The position numbers were made by a program, and so were the translations under genes. The notes under the pieces are model-generated. The model was not told where the DNA came from, searched no databases, and was given only the letters and a program-made list of their open reading frames with translations. DNA of 23,430 nucleotides from a virus: IMG/VR virus record IMGVR_UViG_3300027262_000072, positions 1 through 23,430 of that record. One strand, given 5' to 3'. Below are positions 1 through 7,767 of this stretch, in pieces. Every line of letters begins with the position of its first letter. Position 1 is the first letter of the stretch.

Positions 1-264
1 TCAATCCTCGACAGCGCCCATGTAGAGATCCAGCAAAGCTTCCTGCTCGGCGCGTTCGTTCTCGTCCTGTTTGCGTAGGGAGACAATCTTGCGCATGACC
101 TTCGTGTCGAAACCAAAGGCTTTCACCTCGGCATAGACTTCTCTGATGTCGGCAGAGAGTTCCGCTTTCTCACCCTCCAGCCGCTCGATGCGGGCAACAA
201 ATTGGCGCAGTTTTTCACGGGTGGCACCACCCATCTCTTCGGCGCGGTCGCTATCGCTAATCAT
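1..264 (-). CDS. gapR: GapR-family (DUF2312) DNA-binding protein
   Basis: 87 aa, complete; its stop codon is the first three bases of the window. GapR is a small alphaproteobacterial nucleoid-associated protein that binds overtwisted AT-rich DNA ahead of polymerases and assists topoisomerases. Seen here: a helical, charged N-terminal coiled coil (about residues 15-48) and the family's signature GFDTKVMRKI (51-60) followed by SLRKQDE, with the usual length of about 85-90 aa. It is the last visible gene of the late operon and its ATG overlaps the stop of the upstream DUF1353 gene (ATGA), so it is translated as part of the phage transcript. Family assignment is firm; the role in the phage (copying the host GapR function, or interfering with it) is inference. 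GapR is also the best clue that the host is an alphaproteobacterium. Confidence 0.9.
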   Translation of the reverse strand: MISDSDRAEEMGGATREKLRQFVARIERLEGEKAELSADIREVYAEVKAFGFDTKVMRKIVSLRKQDENERAEQEALLDLYMGAVED

Positions 265-665
265 GCTTTCTTCTCCGGTGGTAAGGGGTTGAGGCGTTCG
301 AGGATGGGCTTCACTACGCCCAGCCAGACGAGCGTCGCGGCATAAAGCGAGAAAGCAAAAACACGGGACTTGCCGCGCGCGCGGAGCGCTCGGCGGAACT
401 CGGCCGAGGCAAACGCAATGTCAAAGTCCTCCGCGACCAGCTGGTCGTGGACGGCAGCAGCAGCAGCGATATCGCGATCGCGTGGATCCACGAGCCATTC
501 GAGGGCTCTTGGTACCGAGACGTCAAAGATTTGGCCTTGGGGAATGACAAGTTCGAGCCCACTTCCTTCGCGCCCAATTTCCCAGATAACCTTCTCGACA
601 ACGACGAAGTCCTTCGGAGATTTCGGCGCAGGCTCGAACCATACGATATCGGTGAACTTGCTCAT
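261..665 (-). CDS. DUF1353 family phage protein with C-terminal hydrophobic segment
   Basis: 134 aa. The family-typical motif VPRALEWLVDP (residues 51-61) and the AAAVHDQL segment (69-76, with the conserved HD pair at 73-74) identify DUF1353, a family widespread in phage genomes near tail or lysis genes and without an established biochemical role. The C-terminus contains one likely membrane helix (about 103-118) followed by a basic/proline-rich tail, so the protein is probably membrane-anchored. The ATG overlaps the stop of gene D (ATGA) and its own stop overlaps gapR. The position right after the tail genes is where lysis genes often start, but nothing in the sequence shows a holin or endolysin activity; a lysis role would be speculation. 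Confidence 0.75.
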   Translation of the reverse strand: MSKFTDIVWFEPAPKSPKDFVVVEKVIWEIGREGSGLELVIPQGQIFDVSVPRALEWLVDPRDRDIAAAAAVHDQLVAEDFDIAFASAEFRRALRARGKSRVFAFSLYAATLVWLGVVKPILERLNPLPPEKKA

Positions 666-1648
666 TTAGGGGCCTCCAGATTTAGACGAGTGGTGAGGGA
701 TTCGCGCAGGGTGTGAACGGCGCGGGTGACGACCCAGCTGCCGGCAGCGAGCACGTCGGCGGTGTCGAACACGACCTTGGTCTCGGCCATGATTGCGGGG
801 TGTCCAGGCATTGAAATATCGAGCGTCTGTGTGCCTCGTGCGAGGGAGTTGAGCTTGCCTTGAGCGGCCTCCTGTGCGGCCGAGGCATCGCTATAGAGCG
901 TCTTGATCGCGAAGATGGGGCTGCCACCCCCTGCGGTCACCGTTTGGCGCTCTTGCGTGGCGGCATCGAGGTAGGTGGCGGTCGCAGCCGCATATCGGTC
1001 GCGGTCAGGCGCAAGCGCCGACCAATTGGAAACGTCCTGTTCGCTCAACACGAAAGCCGGTCGTGGCGTGCCGTCCGCTTGACGGGCAGCACCGGCCGGG
1101 CCGAAGATCAGTTGGCCGTCGACAGGCTTGGTCACTGCGTCATGCTGAAGGGCGAGGCGGCGCAGGAAGTGCATATCGGACTCGTTGGTCTGATCGACTT
1201 GACGATAGGGGATTGCGCCGAGCTCGATACCTACGAAGGCCGCGTCTACTTTTGGCTCCAATGCGTGACGCGCCGCGATCTCGGAGACGACGTCGCCGAT
1301 AGTGACGCCCGACCAGGCCTTGGTGCGCTTTTCCTTCAACTGTTTCGTCACGTCGGCGGCTTTTGCCTTCACGGTCAGCTGCTGCGCGCGGCCGCCCTGG
1401 CTGCCTACCTCGTCGACGGTGTACCGGCCCATGTCGAACAGGCTCTCGCCGTCATAGCCGAGCTGCACCGTGATGATCTCGCCCTTGGCAGGCGGGGTGA
1501 TGACTTGATCGCGGTTGTCGAAGGCGACTGAGACGGAGTCGCTCTCGAAACCCGCCTCGTCGGTCACGGTAAGGGACACAAGACGCTCGGTCGCCAAGGC
1601 AGACGGAGTTTGGCCGAGACGACCGATCAGGGCGACGGGGCGGCTCAC
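662..1648 (-). CDS. D: P2 gpD-like tail protein / baseplate hub (late control D family)
   Basis: 328 aa, close to the family size. P2 gpD (Phage_GPD family, related to VgrG and gp27-type hubs) forms the hub at the centre of the baseplate below the tail tube. The stretch QTNESDMHFLRRLA (about 153-166) is the typical hub signature, and the first half is rich in beta strands as expected. The start is a GTG that overlaps the stop of gene X (GTGA), preceded by GAGGG seven bases upstream. The order U-X-D at the end of the tail operon is exactly that of P2. No truncation or frameshift is seen. Confidence 0.9.
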   Translation of the reverse strand: MSRPVALIGRLGQTPSALATERLVSLTVTDEAGFESDSVSVAFDNRDQVITPPAKGEIITVQLGYDGESLFDMGRYTVDEVGSQGGRAQQLTVKAKAADVTKQLKEKRTKAWSGVTIGDVVSEIAARHALEPKVDAAFVGIELGAIPYRQVDQTNESDMHFLRRLALQHDAVTKPVDGQLIFGPAGAARQADGTPRPAFVLSEQDVSNWSALAPDRDRYAAATATYLDAATQERQTVTAGGGSPIFAIKTLYSDASAAQEAAQGKLNSLARGTQTLDISMPGHPAIMAETKVVFDTADVLAAGSWVVTRAVHTLRESLTTRLNLEAPK

Positions 1649-1890
1649 CAGAGAACCCTCTTGACGGTTGGCACGGTCACATGATCAAGCCGAGGAAGAT
1701 TGATGCGAGTGCCTGCTGCGAGCTTTGGCCCGCTTCGGGAAATATGGGGATTGGCGCGAAGAACCGTGTCGAGGGCGGCGTTGGGATCCGGATAGGCTTT
1801 CCAGCAGACAAGGTCGACTGTGTCGCCTTCCTCGGTAAGCACGAAGCGCCCGCCATCGTCATCGAGCTGGATATCGATATCGCGGCTCAC
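1645..1890 (-). CDS. X: P2 gpX-like tail protein (LysM-like)
   Basis: 81 aa. Tail protein X family: a small LysM-like protein of P2-type tails thought to act at the baseplate hub. The sequence shows the LysM-like pattern EGDTVDLVCWKAY (about 21-33), a run of helices, and the closing GTRINLP motif (about 60-66) that is typical of the family. The GTG start overlaps the stop of U (GTGA) and the stop overlaps the GTG of D, so U-X-D are translationally coupled. P2 X is slightly shorter (67 aa). Confidence 0.88.
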   Translation of the reverse strand: MSRDIDIQLDDDGGRFVLTEEGDTVDLVCWKAYPDPNAALDTVLRANPHISRSGPKLAAGTRINLPRLDHVTVPTVKRVLW

Positions 1891-2276
1891 AGCCCGTCTC
1901 CGTAAGCCTTCAGGCCCAGCTCGAAGTCGATGCGGGACGCGACTCCCTCGCCATCGATATGAGTCTGCGTTTCAGAAACGCGCTCGATGACGAACAGCCC
2001 GTGCTGGATGCCGAGGCCGTCGACGAGCAGGAGGGGCTCTCCCTGTTCGGCCGTGACGCGCAATGCGGGCAGCTGAGCGAGACCCCCGCGATAGTGAGGA
2101 TAGATGGTGCCGGACACCCTAATCGTGTCCGCACCGTGCCCGGCAAATTGTAGAGCCTGCTTGCCCGCATGACGATCTATAGCTTCCCAACGGTACTCGG
2201 TCGCGCGGGTGAGCTCGCCATAGGCGGCCGTGGCGGTGGAGAAGCGGTACTCTCCAAGTGCGAGCATCACATCCAC
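1887..2276 (-). CDS. U: P2 gpU-like tail protein
   Basis: 129 aa. GpU family: a P2 tail protein involved in tail completion, located after the tape measure gene. Seen: the N-terminal LALGEYRFS segment and a middle part with GTIYPHYRGG, both typical of GpU, and beta-rich composition. The chosen start is GTG at 2276 with GGAG six bases upstream, four bases after the tape-measure stop; an ATG three codons later (2267) is an alternative. It is shorter than P2 U (159 aa), lacking part of the C-terminus, as in many alphaproteobacterial relatives. Confidence 0.85.
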   Translation of the reverse strand: MDVMLALGEYRFSTATAAYGELTRATEYRWEAIDRHAGKQALQFAGHGADTIRVSGTIYPHYRGGLAQLPALRVTAEQGEPLLLVDGLGIQHGLFVIERVSETQTHIDGEGVASRIDFELGLKAYGDGL

Positions 2277-2279
2277 GGT

Positions 2280-4766
2280 CTACTCCACGTCGAACTGGGC
2301 GGCGCGCTTCTGCGCGGCGACCATTTCGTCCATTACCGGCATCACCTCGCGCACGAAGCTGTCGCGGTCGGTGACGCCGTAGAAGTTGAGCGTGGGCGCG
2401 GGGAATGTTTGAGTGACCGGCGCGGCACTCGAACCGCCGCGAGCGGAGCGCGCCACATAGGCTTCCGGAGAGGTAAAGCCGGCGATATCGTTTGCAGAAT
2501 CGTTTGCAGCACTCGGAGAGTTGTCATTGGCCTGGAACATCGCGCGCGCCACGGCCGACATGCCAACCGGGTTCATGCCCAGCATTCCGATGGGCACACC
2601 CCGCATGCCAGTCTTGGCTTTGGCCCTCACCGCCGAGCCCGCCACCTTGACGGCGGTTCCGGGCGACTGTGCGATGCTGCCCGCAAAGGTGATGAAGTCC
2701 TTAAACTCGGCAAGCTTTCCGACTATCTTGGCGACGAAGTCGTGCAGGGTCTTGAACAGCCCTATAGCGCCGCGCACGCCCTTCACCACAGCGTTGTTGT
2801 TGAACGCGTAGACCAGGGCATGCCCCACACGCTGACCTGCACTCTCTGCGCCCTCAAGGCCGGTTTCGACAGGCTTGAGAAACTCACCCACTTTCTTGAT
2901 GGCGGTTCCCGCCCATCGGAATGGCGCGAATATCCAAGACACTCCGGGTAGCTTCGCAAACGCCTCGAACGTGTCGAGCGTGCCTTCGAGTGGCGGGCCG
3001 ATGACTGACCAAAGCCCACCGAAGAAGGCCTTGATCGGCTTCCAGTATTTGTAGATGAGCAGACCCGCTCCCGCGAACACTGCCAAGCCGATCCCGACAG
3101 GCCCCAGCAATACTGCGCCGACTCCCGCCATGGTCGCGCCCGCCGAACTGGCGAACATCATTGATACACCGACCGCGCGAGCGCCTTTTGCGACTCTAGG
3201 AAGGGTTTTGCCGAGGCCCATCATTTTCGGGGCGATGCCTTTCATGCGGCCCCACAAGCCCGAAGCCATGCTCTGGTTCATGGCAGCGTTCCACGCCCAC
3301 TGTCCGGCAGCCAAGCTGAAGAGCACACCGACGAGAACAGTGCCCGCGCCGATAAGGCCACCAATAGCCGTCTGCGCGCCCGGTACAGTATCGATGATCG
3401 TGCCGACGCCGTTGATGGCCCGCGCCGCGAGATCCGACAGCGCACCGACAGCTGGTGCCGCACCGCGACCGACACCCTTGGCGAGTTCGGCTATGGCGAT
3501 CCTCAACTTTTCGACCTTCGCCGCTTCGTCATCGTCTAGGATCTGCAGACGCTCGCGCAGGATGCCGTCGCGCACGTCTTTATCGATCTCGCCGAGTGCG
3601 ACTTTGACCTGATCGATATCCTTGAGCAGGGGGAGCAGGCCCACCATGCCTTCGTCGCCGAATGTCGTGAGGAGCTTGGCCTGCGTCTGGTCGTCGAGGT
3701 CGCCGACGCTGTCACGCAAGCGCGATATCGTTTCCAGCATGTCGAGCTCACCGGTTTCGCTCCGGGCCATCTCGAAACCGTATTCTTCCGACGCCTTATA
3801 GAGCGATCGGGCCACAGCTATAAATGCGGTACCTGCCCGCTCGCGTGAGACGGCGTTCTGATTGAGCGTCCCGATGATCGCGGCAGTCTGCTCAAGGGAA
3901 ACATCCATGCTTGCAGCACGTGGAAGCGCCTTCTCGAACCCTGACTGCAAATCTGAAAAGTTGCTGAACTGGTATTTCAGCTGCGTGGCCGTGAGCACAT
4001 TGCCGATGCGCGTCATCTTCTGATCGGTGTCGCCCGCAAGCTTTTCGCCGATGATGTTATAGGTCGAGCCGATGGTCTTCGCGACGTCCTCCCCAACACC
4101 GCGCGTCACCCGCGCCACGTCGTGCGAGATGCGCGCGCCAAAGCGGGCTGCGTCCTCGCTCAAGCCTGCCGAGTTCATATCGTATTCGATCTTGAGAAGC
4201 TCGCCGGTACCGACCGTCGTATCACGACGGCGCGAATAGGCGCGGGCCGACAGTCTCGACCGTTCGGCTGCCGCCAGACGGTCACCGTCGGCGGCGTTGA
4301 TGACGGTCGCCAGATAGCGCTTCTCGGTCTCCTCCAGCATCGATGCGCGGGTAGACATGGTCAGGGCAGCCGCGCCTGCAAGCGCACCGGCGCGCGCGAC
4401 GTCCCCGCGCGTGATGCCGCCGAACATGGACTGGCCGAGCGAGCGGGAGCTGCGTGTAGCCATGTCGGTGTTGCGGGAGTAGGTTCGCGCCTCGCGGCTC
4501 GCGCGGCTATATCCCCGCGCGACCTTCGACATATAAGAGCTGAGTTGGTTGCTCTCCATGCCGAGCTTGCCGGACTTCCGGCGAAGGCCATCCATCATCC
4601 GGCCGTATCGGCTGCCCGCCCGCTTGTCGCCGAGACGGCGCTGGACGCTTTTTACCGACTTGCCGAGCTTCTGGTTGTCGTCTGCGGCTGAACGTGTGGC
4701 ACGACCGAGAGAGCGATCCTTGCGACCGCTGAAAACGAGCTCAACTCCGAGATTGCGGCTGGACAT
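2280..4766 (-). CDS. T: Tail tape measure protein (P2 gpT-like, TP901 core type)
   Basis: 828 aa, the longest gene here. The tape measure fixes tail length and is packed inside the tube by the E/E' chaperones. It begins with a basic, helical region (1-115) and continues with a TP901-type core (about 140-400) containing the repeated patterns of phage tape measures (for example MTRIGNVLTAT and the IIGTLNQNAVSRERAGTAF stretch near 297-315). Two hydrophobic blocks follow (about 466-490 and 545-572), consistent with membrane insertion during DNA entry. It lies directly downstream of E/E' and upstream of U, as in P2. The ATG starts nine bases after the E' stop; AGG eight bases upstream serves as a weak ribosome site. 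Confidence 0.93.
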   Translation of the reverse strand: MSSRNLGVELVFSGRKDRSLGRATRSAADDNQKLGKSVKSVQRRLGDKRAGSRYGRMMDGLRRKSGKLGMESNQLSSYMSKVARGYSRASREARTYSRNTDMATRSSRSLGQSMFGGITRGDVARAGALAGAAALTMSTRASMLEETEKRYLATVINAADGDRLAAAERSRLSARAYSRRRDTTVGTGELLKIEYDMNSAGLSEDAARFGARISHDVARVTRGVGEDVAKTIGSTYNIIGEKLAGDTDQKMTRIGNVLTATQLKYQFSNFSDLQSGFEKALPRAASMDVSLEQTAAIIGTLNQNAVSRERAGTAFIAVARSLYKASEEYGFEMARSETGELDMLETISRLRDSVGDLDDQTQAKLLTTFGDEGMVGLLPLLKDIDQVKVALGEIDKDVRDGILRERLQILDDDEAAKVEKLRIAIAELAKGVGRGAAPAVGALSDLAARAINGVGTIIDTVPGAQTAIGGLIGAGTVLVGVLFSLAAGQWAWNAAMNQSMASGLWGRMKGIAPKMMGLGKTLPRVAKGARAVGVSMMFASSAGATMAGVGAVLLGPVGIGLAVFAGAGLLIYKYWKPIKAFFGGLWSVIGPPLEGTLDTFEAFAKLPGVSWIFAPFRWAGTAIKKVGEFLKPVETGLEGAESAGQRVGHALVYAFNNNAVVKGVRGAIGLFKTLHDFVAKIVGKLAEFKDFITFAGSIAQSPGTAVKVAGSAVRAKAKTGMRGVPIGMLGMNPVGMSAVARAMFQANDNSPSAANDSANDIAGFTSPEAYVARSARGGSSAAPVTQTFPAPTLNFYGVTDRDSFVREVMPVMDEMVAAQKRAAQFDVE

Positions 4767-4775
4767 GGCGTTTGC

Positions 4776-4907
4776 CTACTTCCTCTTGCCCGGTCTGCGC
4801 CTGTAGAGCCTGACGAGATCGTCCCACCATCCCGCCAACTCGGCTATCTCCATTTCGAGCCAGGGGGCCGGACCACCCCCAAGCTCCTTAGCGAGGACGA
4901 TAACCAT
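4776..4907 (-). CDS. P2 gpE'-like (GpE family) small tail protein, read mainly by -1 frameshift from E
   Basis: 43 codons from the ATG at 4907 to TAG at 4776. The conserved core is MEIAELAGWWDDLVRLYRR, the W-W-D pattern of the GpE/E' family. It sits between E and the tape measure, exactly where P2 E' lies. The frame is -1 relative to E and stays open backwards into the end of E past the slippery heptamer CCCAAAG (4925-4931), so it is probably made mostly as an E-E' fusion. The ATG itself has a poorly placed ribosome site (GAGG only three bases away), which also argues for frameshift expression. Confidence 0.75.
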   Translation of the reverse strand: MVIVLAKELGGGPAPWLEMEIAELAGWWDDLVRLYRRRPGKRK

Positions 4908-5203
4908 CTTCCTCAGGTCTTGGGCTTTGGGCGGTGCGCCCCTTTCTCGAACATCTCATAGGCTGAACGTAGCTGGCGCAAATCATAGAGTTCGAGGTTT
5001 TCGATCACGCTGGAAGACACTGCGCACACATTTGCGAGGATGAGCATCTCGACCTCGCCTTGGTGCTTGGCGAGGTTTACGGCGCTGATCTCGTCCTTGG
5101 CGCGCGGCTTGCGCATGCGCAGGCTGGTCACGCCTTTCCCGATCAGCTCTTCGTCGGGGAAGGCGAGAGGAACGTCGATATATTTGTTGTCGATGATGTC
5201 CAT
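4776..5203 (-). CDS. Predicted E-E' frameshift fusion (tail assembly chaperone, long form)
   Basis: Predicted 142-aa product: the first 93 residues of E (to the Lys of ...HRPK), then a -1 shift at C-CCA-AAG (4931-4925) into the frame reading AQDLRK followed by the 43-residue E' sequence. In P2 and many other tailed phages the two overlapping genes before the tape measure are expressed by such a shift and the two forms chaperone the tape measure. The heptamer fits the X-XXY-YYZ rule in the E reading frame and both frames are open across it. The shift itself is not proven by sequence alone; no strong stem is seen at the usual 5-9 base distance, though a GGGGG/CCCCC dyad lies about 44 bases downstream (4863-4880). 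Confidence 0.65.
4913..5203 (-). CDS. E: Tail assembly chaperone (P2 gpE-like)
   Basis: 96 aa, same size class as P2 E (91 aa). Phage tail assembly chaperone family; it binds the tape measure with its frameshifted long form during tail assembly. Seen: an N-terminal beta segment, the charged LRMRKPRAKDEIS stretch (about 28-40) typical of P2 E relatives, and a helical C-terminal half. A strong ribosome site (AAAGGAG, five bases before ATG) suggests high expression. It follows the tube gene by 30 bases and precedes E' and the tape measure. Confidence 0.88.
   Translation of the reverse strand: MDIIDNKYIDVPLAFPDEELIGKGVTSLRMRKPRAKDEISAVNLAKHQGEVEMLILANVCAVSSSVIENLELYDLRQLRSAYEMFEKGAHRPKPKT
4925..4931 (-). 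promoter_or_regulatory. Programmed -1 ribosomal frameshift site (slippery heptamer)
   Basis: CCCAAAG on the minus strand, read as C-CCA-AAG in frame E, i.e. the canonical X-XXY-YYZ arrangement. It lies three codons before the E stop codon. Slipping one base back leads into the open E' frame. P2 uses a T-TTT-TTG heptamer at the corresponding place. Confidence 0.65.
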
Positions 5204-5233
5204 GGGGGCTCCTTTGGGGCTGGAGGGTGAGGG

Positions 5234-5740
5234 CTAGACGCCAAGGTTGGCGTTGACGTCGGCCCAGAGGTCTTCGCCGTGGATGCGGCAGATCCGGGCC
5301 TCGATATCGACCTCGCAAAGTTCTTCGCCTGCGACGACGCACCGGTAATAGGTAAGCTGGGACACATATTCGGGAGAGCCGGTGGCATTGTCGCCGCCGA
5401 GCGAGCCCATGCCGAACTTGGTGAAAAGACCGCGCGTGAAGATCTCGACCGGAATGTTCGCCGCACCGTCGGTCGCATTCGCCCGAAGGGTGAACGGCGT
5501 ACCGGGCTTGCCGAGCGTGCGCGTCATGTCGTTGGTCACGCCGTCCGAGCTGAGCGTCATCTCCATGTCCTCGATCTTGTGCATGGAGATGGGGACGCCG
5601 CCGCCAAGACCGCCGCCTCGGGCGCGCTCGGTCACGAATTCGAGGTCGGGCAAGGTCGCCTCGCCGAAGCGACCGGCCATGCCGACGCCGTCGATGAACC
5701 CGACTGCATCAGTGACTTTTTTGGGAAGCTGGATAGCCAT
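5234..5740 (-). CDS. FII: Major tail tube protein (P2 gpFII-like)
   Basis: 168 aa (P2 FII: 172). Phage major tail tube protein family; polymerises into the inner tube through which DNA passes. Seen: the N-terminal IQLPKKVTDAVGFIDGVGM segment (about 3-21), the glycine-rich loop around 42-48 and the beta-rich body ending in a short acidic strand. The ribosome site AAGGAG is seven bases before the ATG. It is directly downstream of the sheath gene, 22 bases apart, the universal arrangement in contractile tails. Confidence 0.92.
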   Translation of the reverse strand: MAIQLPKKVTDAVGFIDGVGMAGRFGEATLPDLEFVTERARGGGLGGGVPISMHKIEDMEMTLSSDGVTNDMTRTLGKPGTPFTLRANATDGAANIPVEIFTRGLFTKFGMGSLGGDNATGSPEYVSQLTYYRCVVAGEELCEVDIEARICRIHGEDLWADVNANLGV

Positions 5741-5762
5741 GGTCTATCTCCTTGAGGAAAGC

Positions 5763-6926
5763 TTAAGCGGCCTCGGCAATGCGATCGGCGAGCTCTTTGT
5801 AGTAGTCGTTGTTGATGAATGACGTGAAGGTGAGCCGCTCCAGCGGAGTGGATGCAGCGAAGTCGTAATTGATGTAGATCCTGCCCGCAGCGATCGAGGC
5901 CGGTGTATTGAGCTCGGGGTCGAGCCAGGCGCGGCCATTGATGATCGCCCCGATTTGGATGAGGTGGCGGATGAAGGCATTGACGCCCTCGACGACGTCC
6001 TGGCCGAGCGTCTTGCTGATGTTGCGGTCGATGGCCCAACGATGGCCGAGCACGATGGCGTCTCCGATCGCATCCCGGATCCGTCGCACGGATATGAAAG
6101 CCGTTTGCGGATCAGTGCCCGTTCCCCGGTTACCCCAAAGGCGAACCCCGCCATCATTGATGATTGTCGCGACGTTGGCGGCATTAAGGCGGTTGGTCTG
6201 ACTGTCCGGGTCATTGGGGATATGCACGATCGGCCGAGCTGGACCGAGCAGACCTGGAATGAGCTTGTTGGATGGGCTGTGCCAGTAAGGGTTCGAGACC
6301 ATGACGCCCGCGATGCGAGCGCAAGGGTCGGCGGGAACCGAACCGAGAGAGGGATTGGAGACGAGCCCATAAGGATCGACGAAGAGCACGCGGTCGGATC
6401 CGATCAGTGCGGCTGCAGTGATCGCATCGGCGTCCGTGGTGTTTGGACCGGCGACGACGGCGACGGCGCGCAGCGCACTCGCGACACCTGAGAGAGCAGC
6501 CGTGACGGCATTGACCTGCGCAAGCGCGTTCGCCGAAGTCAGGCCGGGCGCAACCAGGACACGCGGGGTTATACCGAGAACACTTTGCGAGGCCATGAGC
6601 GCGTGCACGCCGGTCATGGCCGTGGCGTCGCCCGCAGCGGCCGTTATGCTATCGGCAAGGCTTGCACCCTCGGCTACGGCAACGACAACGGCGTCACGCC
6701 CACCGGCTTCGAAGAAACCGCTGAGCGCCTCCGCCAACGTGCCGGACGTACCGAAGAGCGCGGCCTCGGCGCGGCTGCTCACACGGATCGGTGTGTCGAG
6801 CGCAAGATCGGCGTCTATATCTGGCGCAGTGCCGACGATGCCAGCAATGGAGAGGCGCTGGCTCCGGATCGTGCGGACACCGTCCGTGTTCTCGATGTGC
6901 TCAACGCCGTGAATAAAGTCGGTCAT
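5763..6926 (-). CDS. FI: Tail sheath protein (P2 gpFI-like)
   Basis: 387 aa (P2 FI: 396). Contractile sheath subunit. The N-terminus HGVEHIENTDGVRTIRS (about 6-22) with the following GIVGTAPDID is the typical P2-type sheath start that forms the inter-subunit mesh; later RLWGNRGTGTDP (about 264-275) and the C-terminal TPLERLTFTSFINNDYY (about 359-375) are the conserved core and C-terminal arm. AGGAG lies seven bases upstream of the ATG. The 130-base gap before it (6927-7056) may hold its own promoter, since this is the start of the sheath-to-GapR block. Confidence 0.95.
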   Translation of the reverse strand: MTDFIHGVEHIENTDGVRTIRSQRLSIAGIVGTAPDIDADLALDTPIRVSSRAEAALFGTSGTLAEALSGFFEAGGRDAVVVAVAEGASLADSITAAAGDATAMTGVHALMASQSVLGITPRVLVAPGLTSANALAQVNAVTAALSGVASALRAVAVVAGPNTTDADAITAAALIGSDRVLFVDPYGLVSNPSLGSVPADPCARIAGVMVSNPYWHSPSNKLIPGLLGPARPIVHIPNDPDSQTNRLNAANVATIINDGGVRLWGNRGTGTDPQTAFISVRRIRDAIGDAIVLGHRWAIDRNISKTLGQDVVEGVNAFIRHLIQIGAIINGRAWLDPELNTPASIAAGRIYINYDFAASTPLERLTFTSFINNDYYKELADRIAEAA

Positions 6927-7056
6927 GTGTTGGCTCCTGAAATAGTCGGTGTGAGGCTTGGCGGCATTGCCTCGCCGAAGGGATGTGGCAGGGCCACCAT
7001 TGCGAATGAGCCGTGGCGGTTATACCCTGACAGTTTGTCGAGCTTGCAGGCGACGG
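6927..7056. other. Intergenic spacer upstream of the sheath gene
   Basis: 130 bases without a credible gene, one of the few gaps in the operon. It contains the imperfect dyad CTGACAGTTTGTCGAG (7028-7043), which resembles the perfect palindrome CTGACAGTTGTCAG at 17395-17408 in front of the protease gene. It may carry a late promoter or activator site for the sheath block; no convincing -35/-10 pair was identified. Confidence 0.35.
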
Positions 7057-7767
7057 TCACTTGGTGTCGCCGTTATTGACTTCGGTGGTTTCTGTGGCTT
7101 TCGGCTTCTGGCTTTCGATGAAGGCGAGGATGGCGGCTTGGAGCTCGACGCGCAGATCATCGAGCAAGCCGATCAATCCAAGATAGGCGGTCTCCGCAGC
7201 TATCCGAGCCGCAGCTTTCCCGCGAAAATCACCGGCAGTGAAGAGCAGTGCGCGCTTGAGGGTTGCCGCTTCCATGATGTCCTCGGCAATGATGACATGA
7301 GGCTCGACGCCTTTGCCAGCGGCCCTCGAATTGACGTCGTCCCGATTGGAGTCGGTGATCATCACATTGATGGCCTGAATGGCAGCGACCCGAATGGGCG
7401 GTGCGACTGTCGTGTCGAGCACCTCGTAGGCCGCCATCCGCTTCTCGGCATATTCGAGCTTTCGTGTCTCCGATGGGTTGGTGTCCATCAGATTAGTGGC
7501 GCGCTCGTATTCGGCTTCGACGACATCTCCAAAAGCCTGGCGGATGGATTCCATGTCCCAGAGGTGATCCTTGACCACCGTGCCGGAAAGCCAGGCGTCG
7601 CCGACCGCCGGGTCGTTCACCTCGAACGTCCGGGCCGCGCTCACAAATCTCGACTTCGTTTCGAGGTCGATATCGTCGTAAGAGGATCCGACAGCGATGA
7701 TAATACCGTCGCCGTTGTTGGGATCCCGATTGATATCGAAGACGGCCAGATGGACTACGTTGCTCAT
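7057..7767 (-). CDS. Unknown protein at the end of the tail-fibre cassette
   Basis: 236 aa from the ATG at 7767, chosen because GGGAG lies seven bases upstream and the ATG overlaps the stop of the preceding gene (TGATG); a longer in-frame extension to 7857 lacks such support. I do not recognise a family. The N-terminal third reads like a beta-sheet domain (HLAVFDINRD, DGIIIAVGSS), the rest is helical with alanine-rich amphipathic segments (AAYEVL, RVAAIQAIN, AARIAAETAYLGLIGLLDDL) and a charged, disordered tail. In P2 the place between fibre H and sheath holds the fibre-assembly gene G; a fibre chaperone or structural role is inferred from position only. Confidence 0.6.
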   Translation of the reverse strand: MSNVVHLAVFDINRDPNNGDGIIIAVGSSYDDIDLETKSRFVSAARTFEVNDPAVGDAWLSGTVVKDHLWDMESIRQAFGDVVEAEYERATNLMDTNPSETRKLEYAEKRMAAYEVLDTTVAPPIRVAAIQAINVMITDSNRDDVNSRAAGKGVEPHVIIAEDIMEAATLKRALLFTAGDFRGKAAARIAAETAYLGLIGLLDDLRVELQAAILAFIESQKPKATETTEVNNGDTK

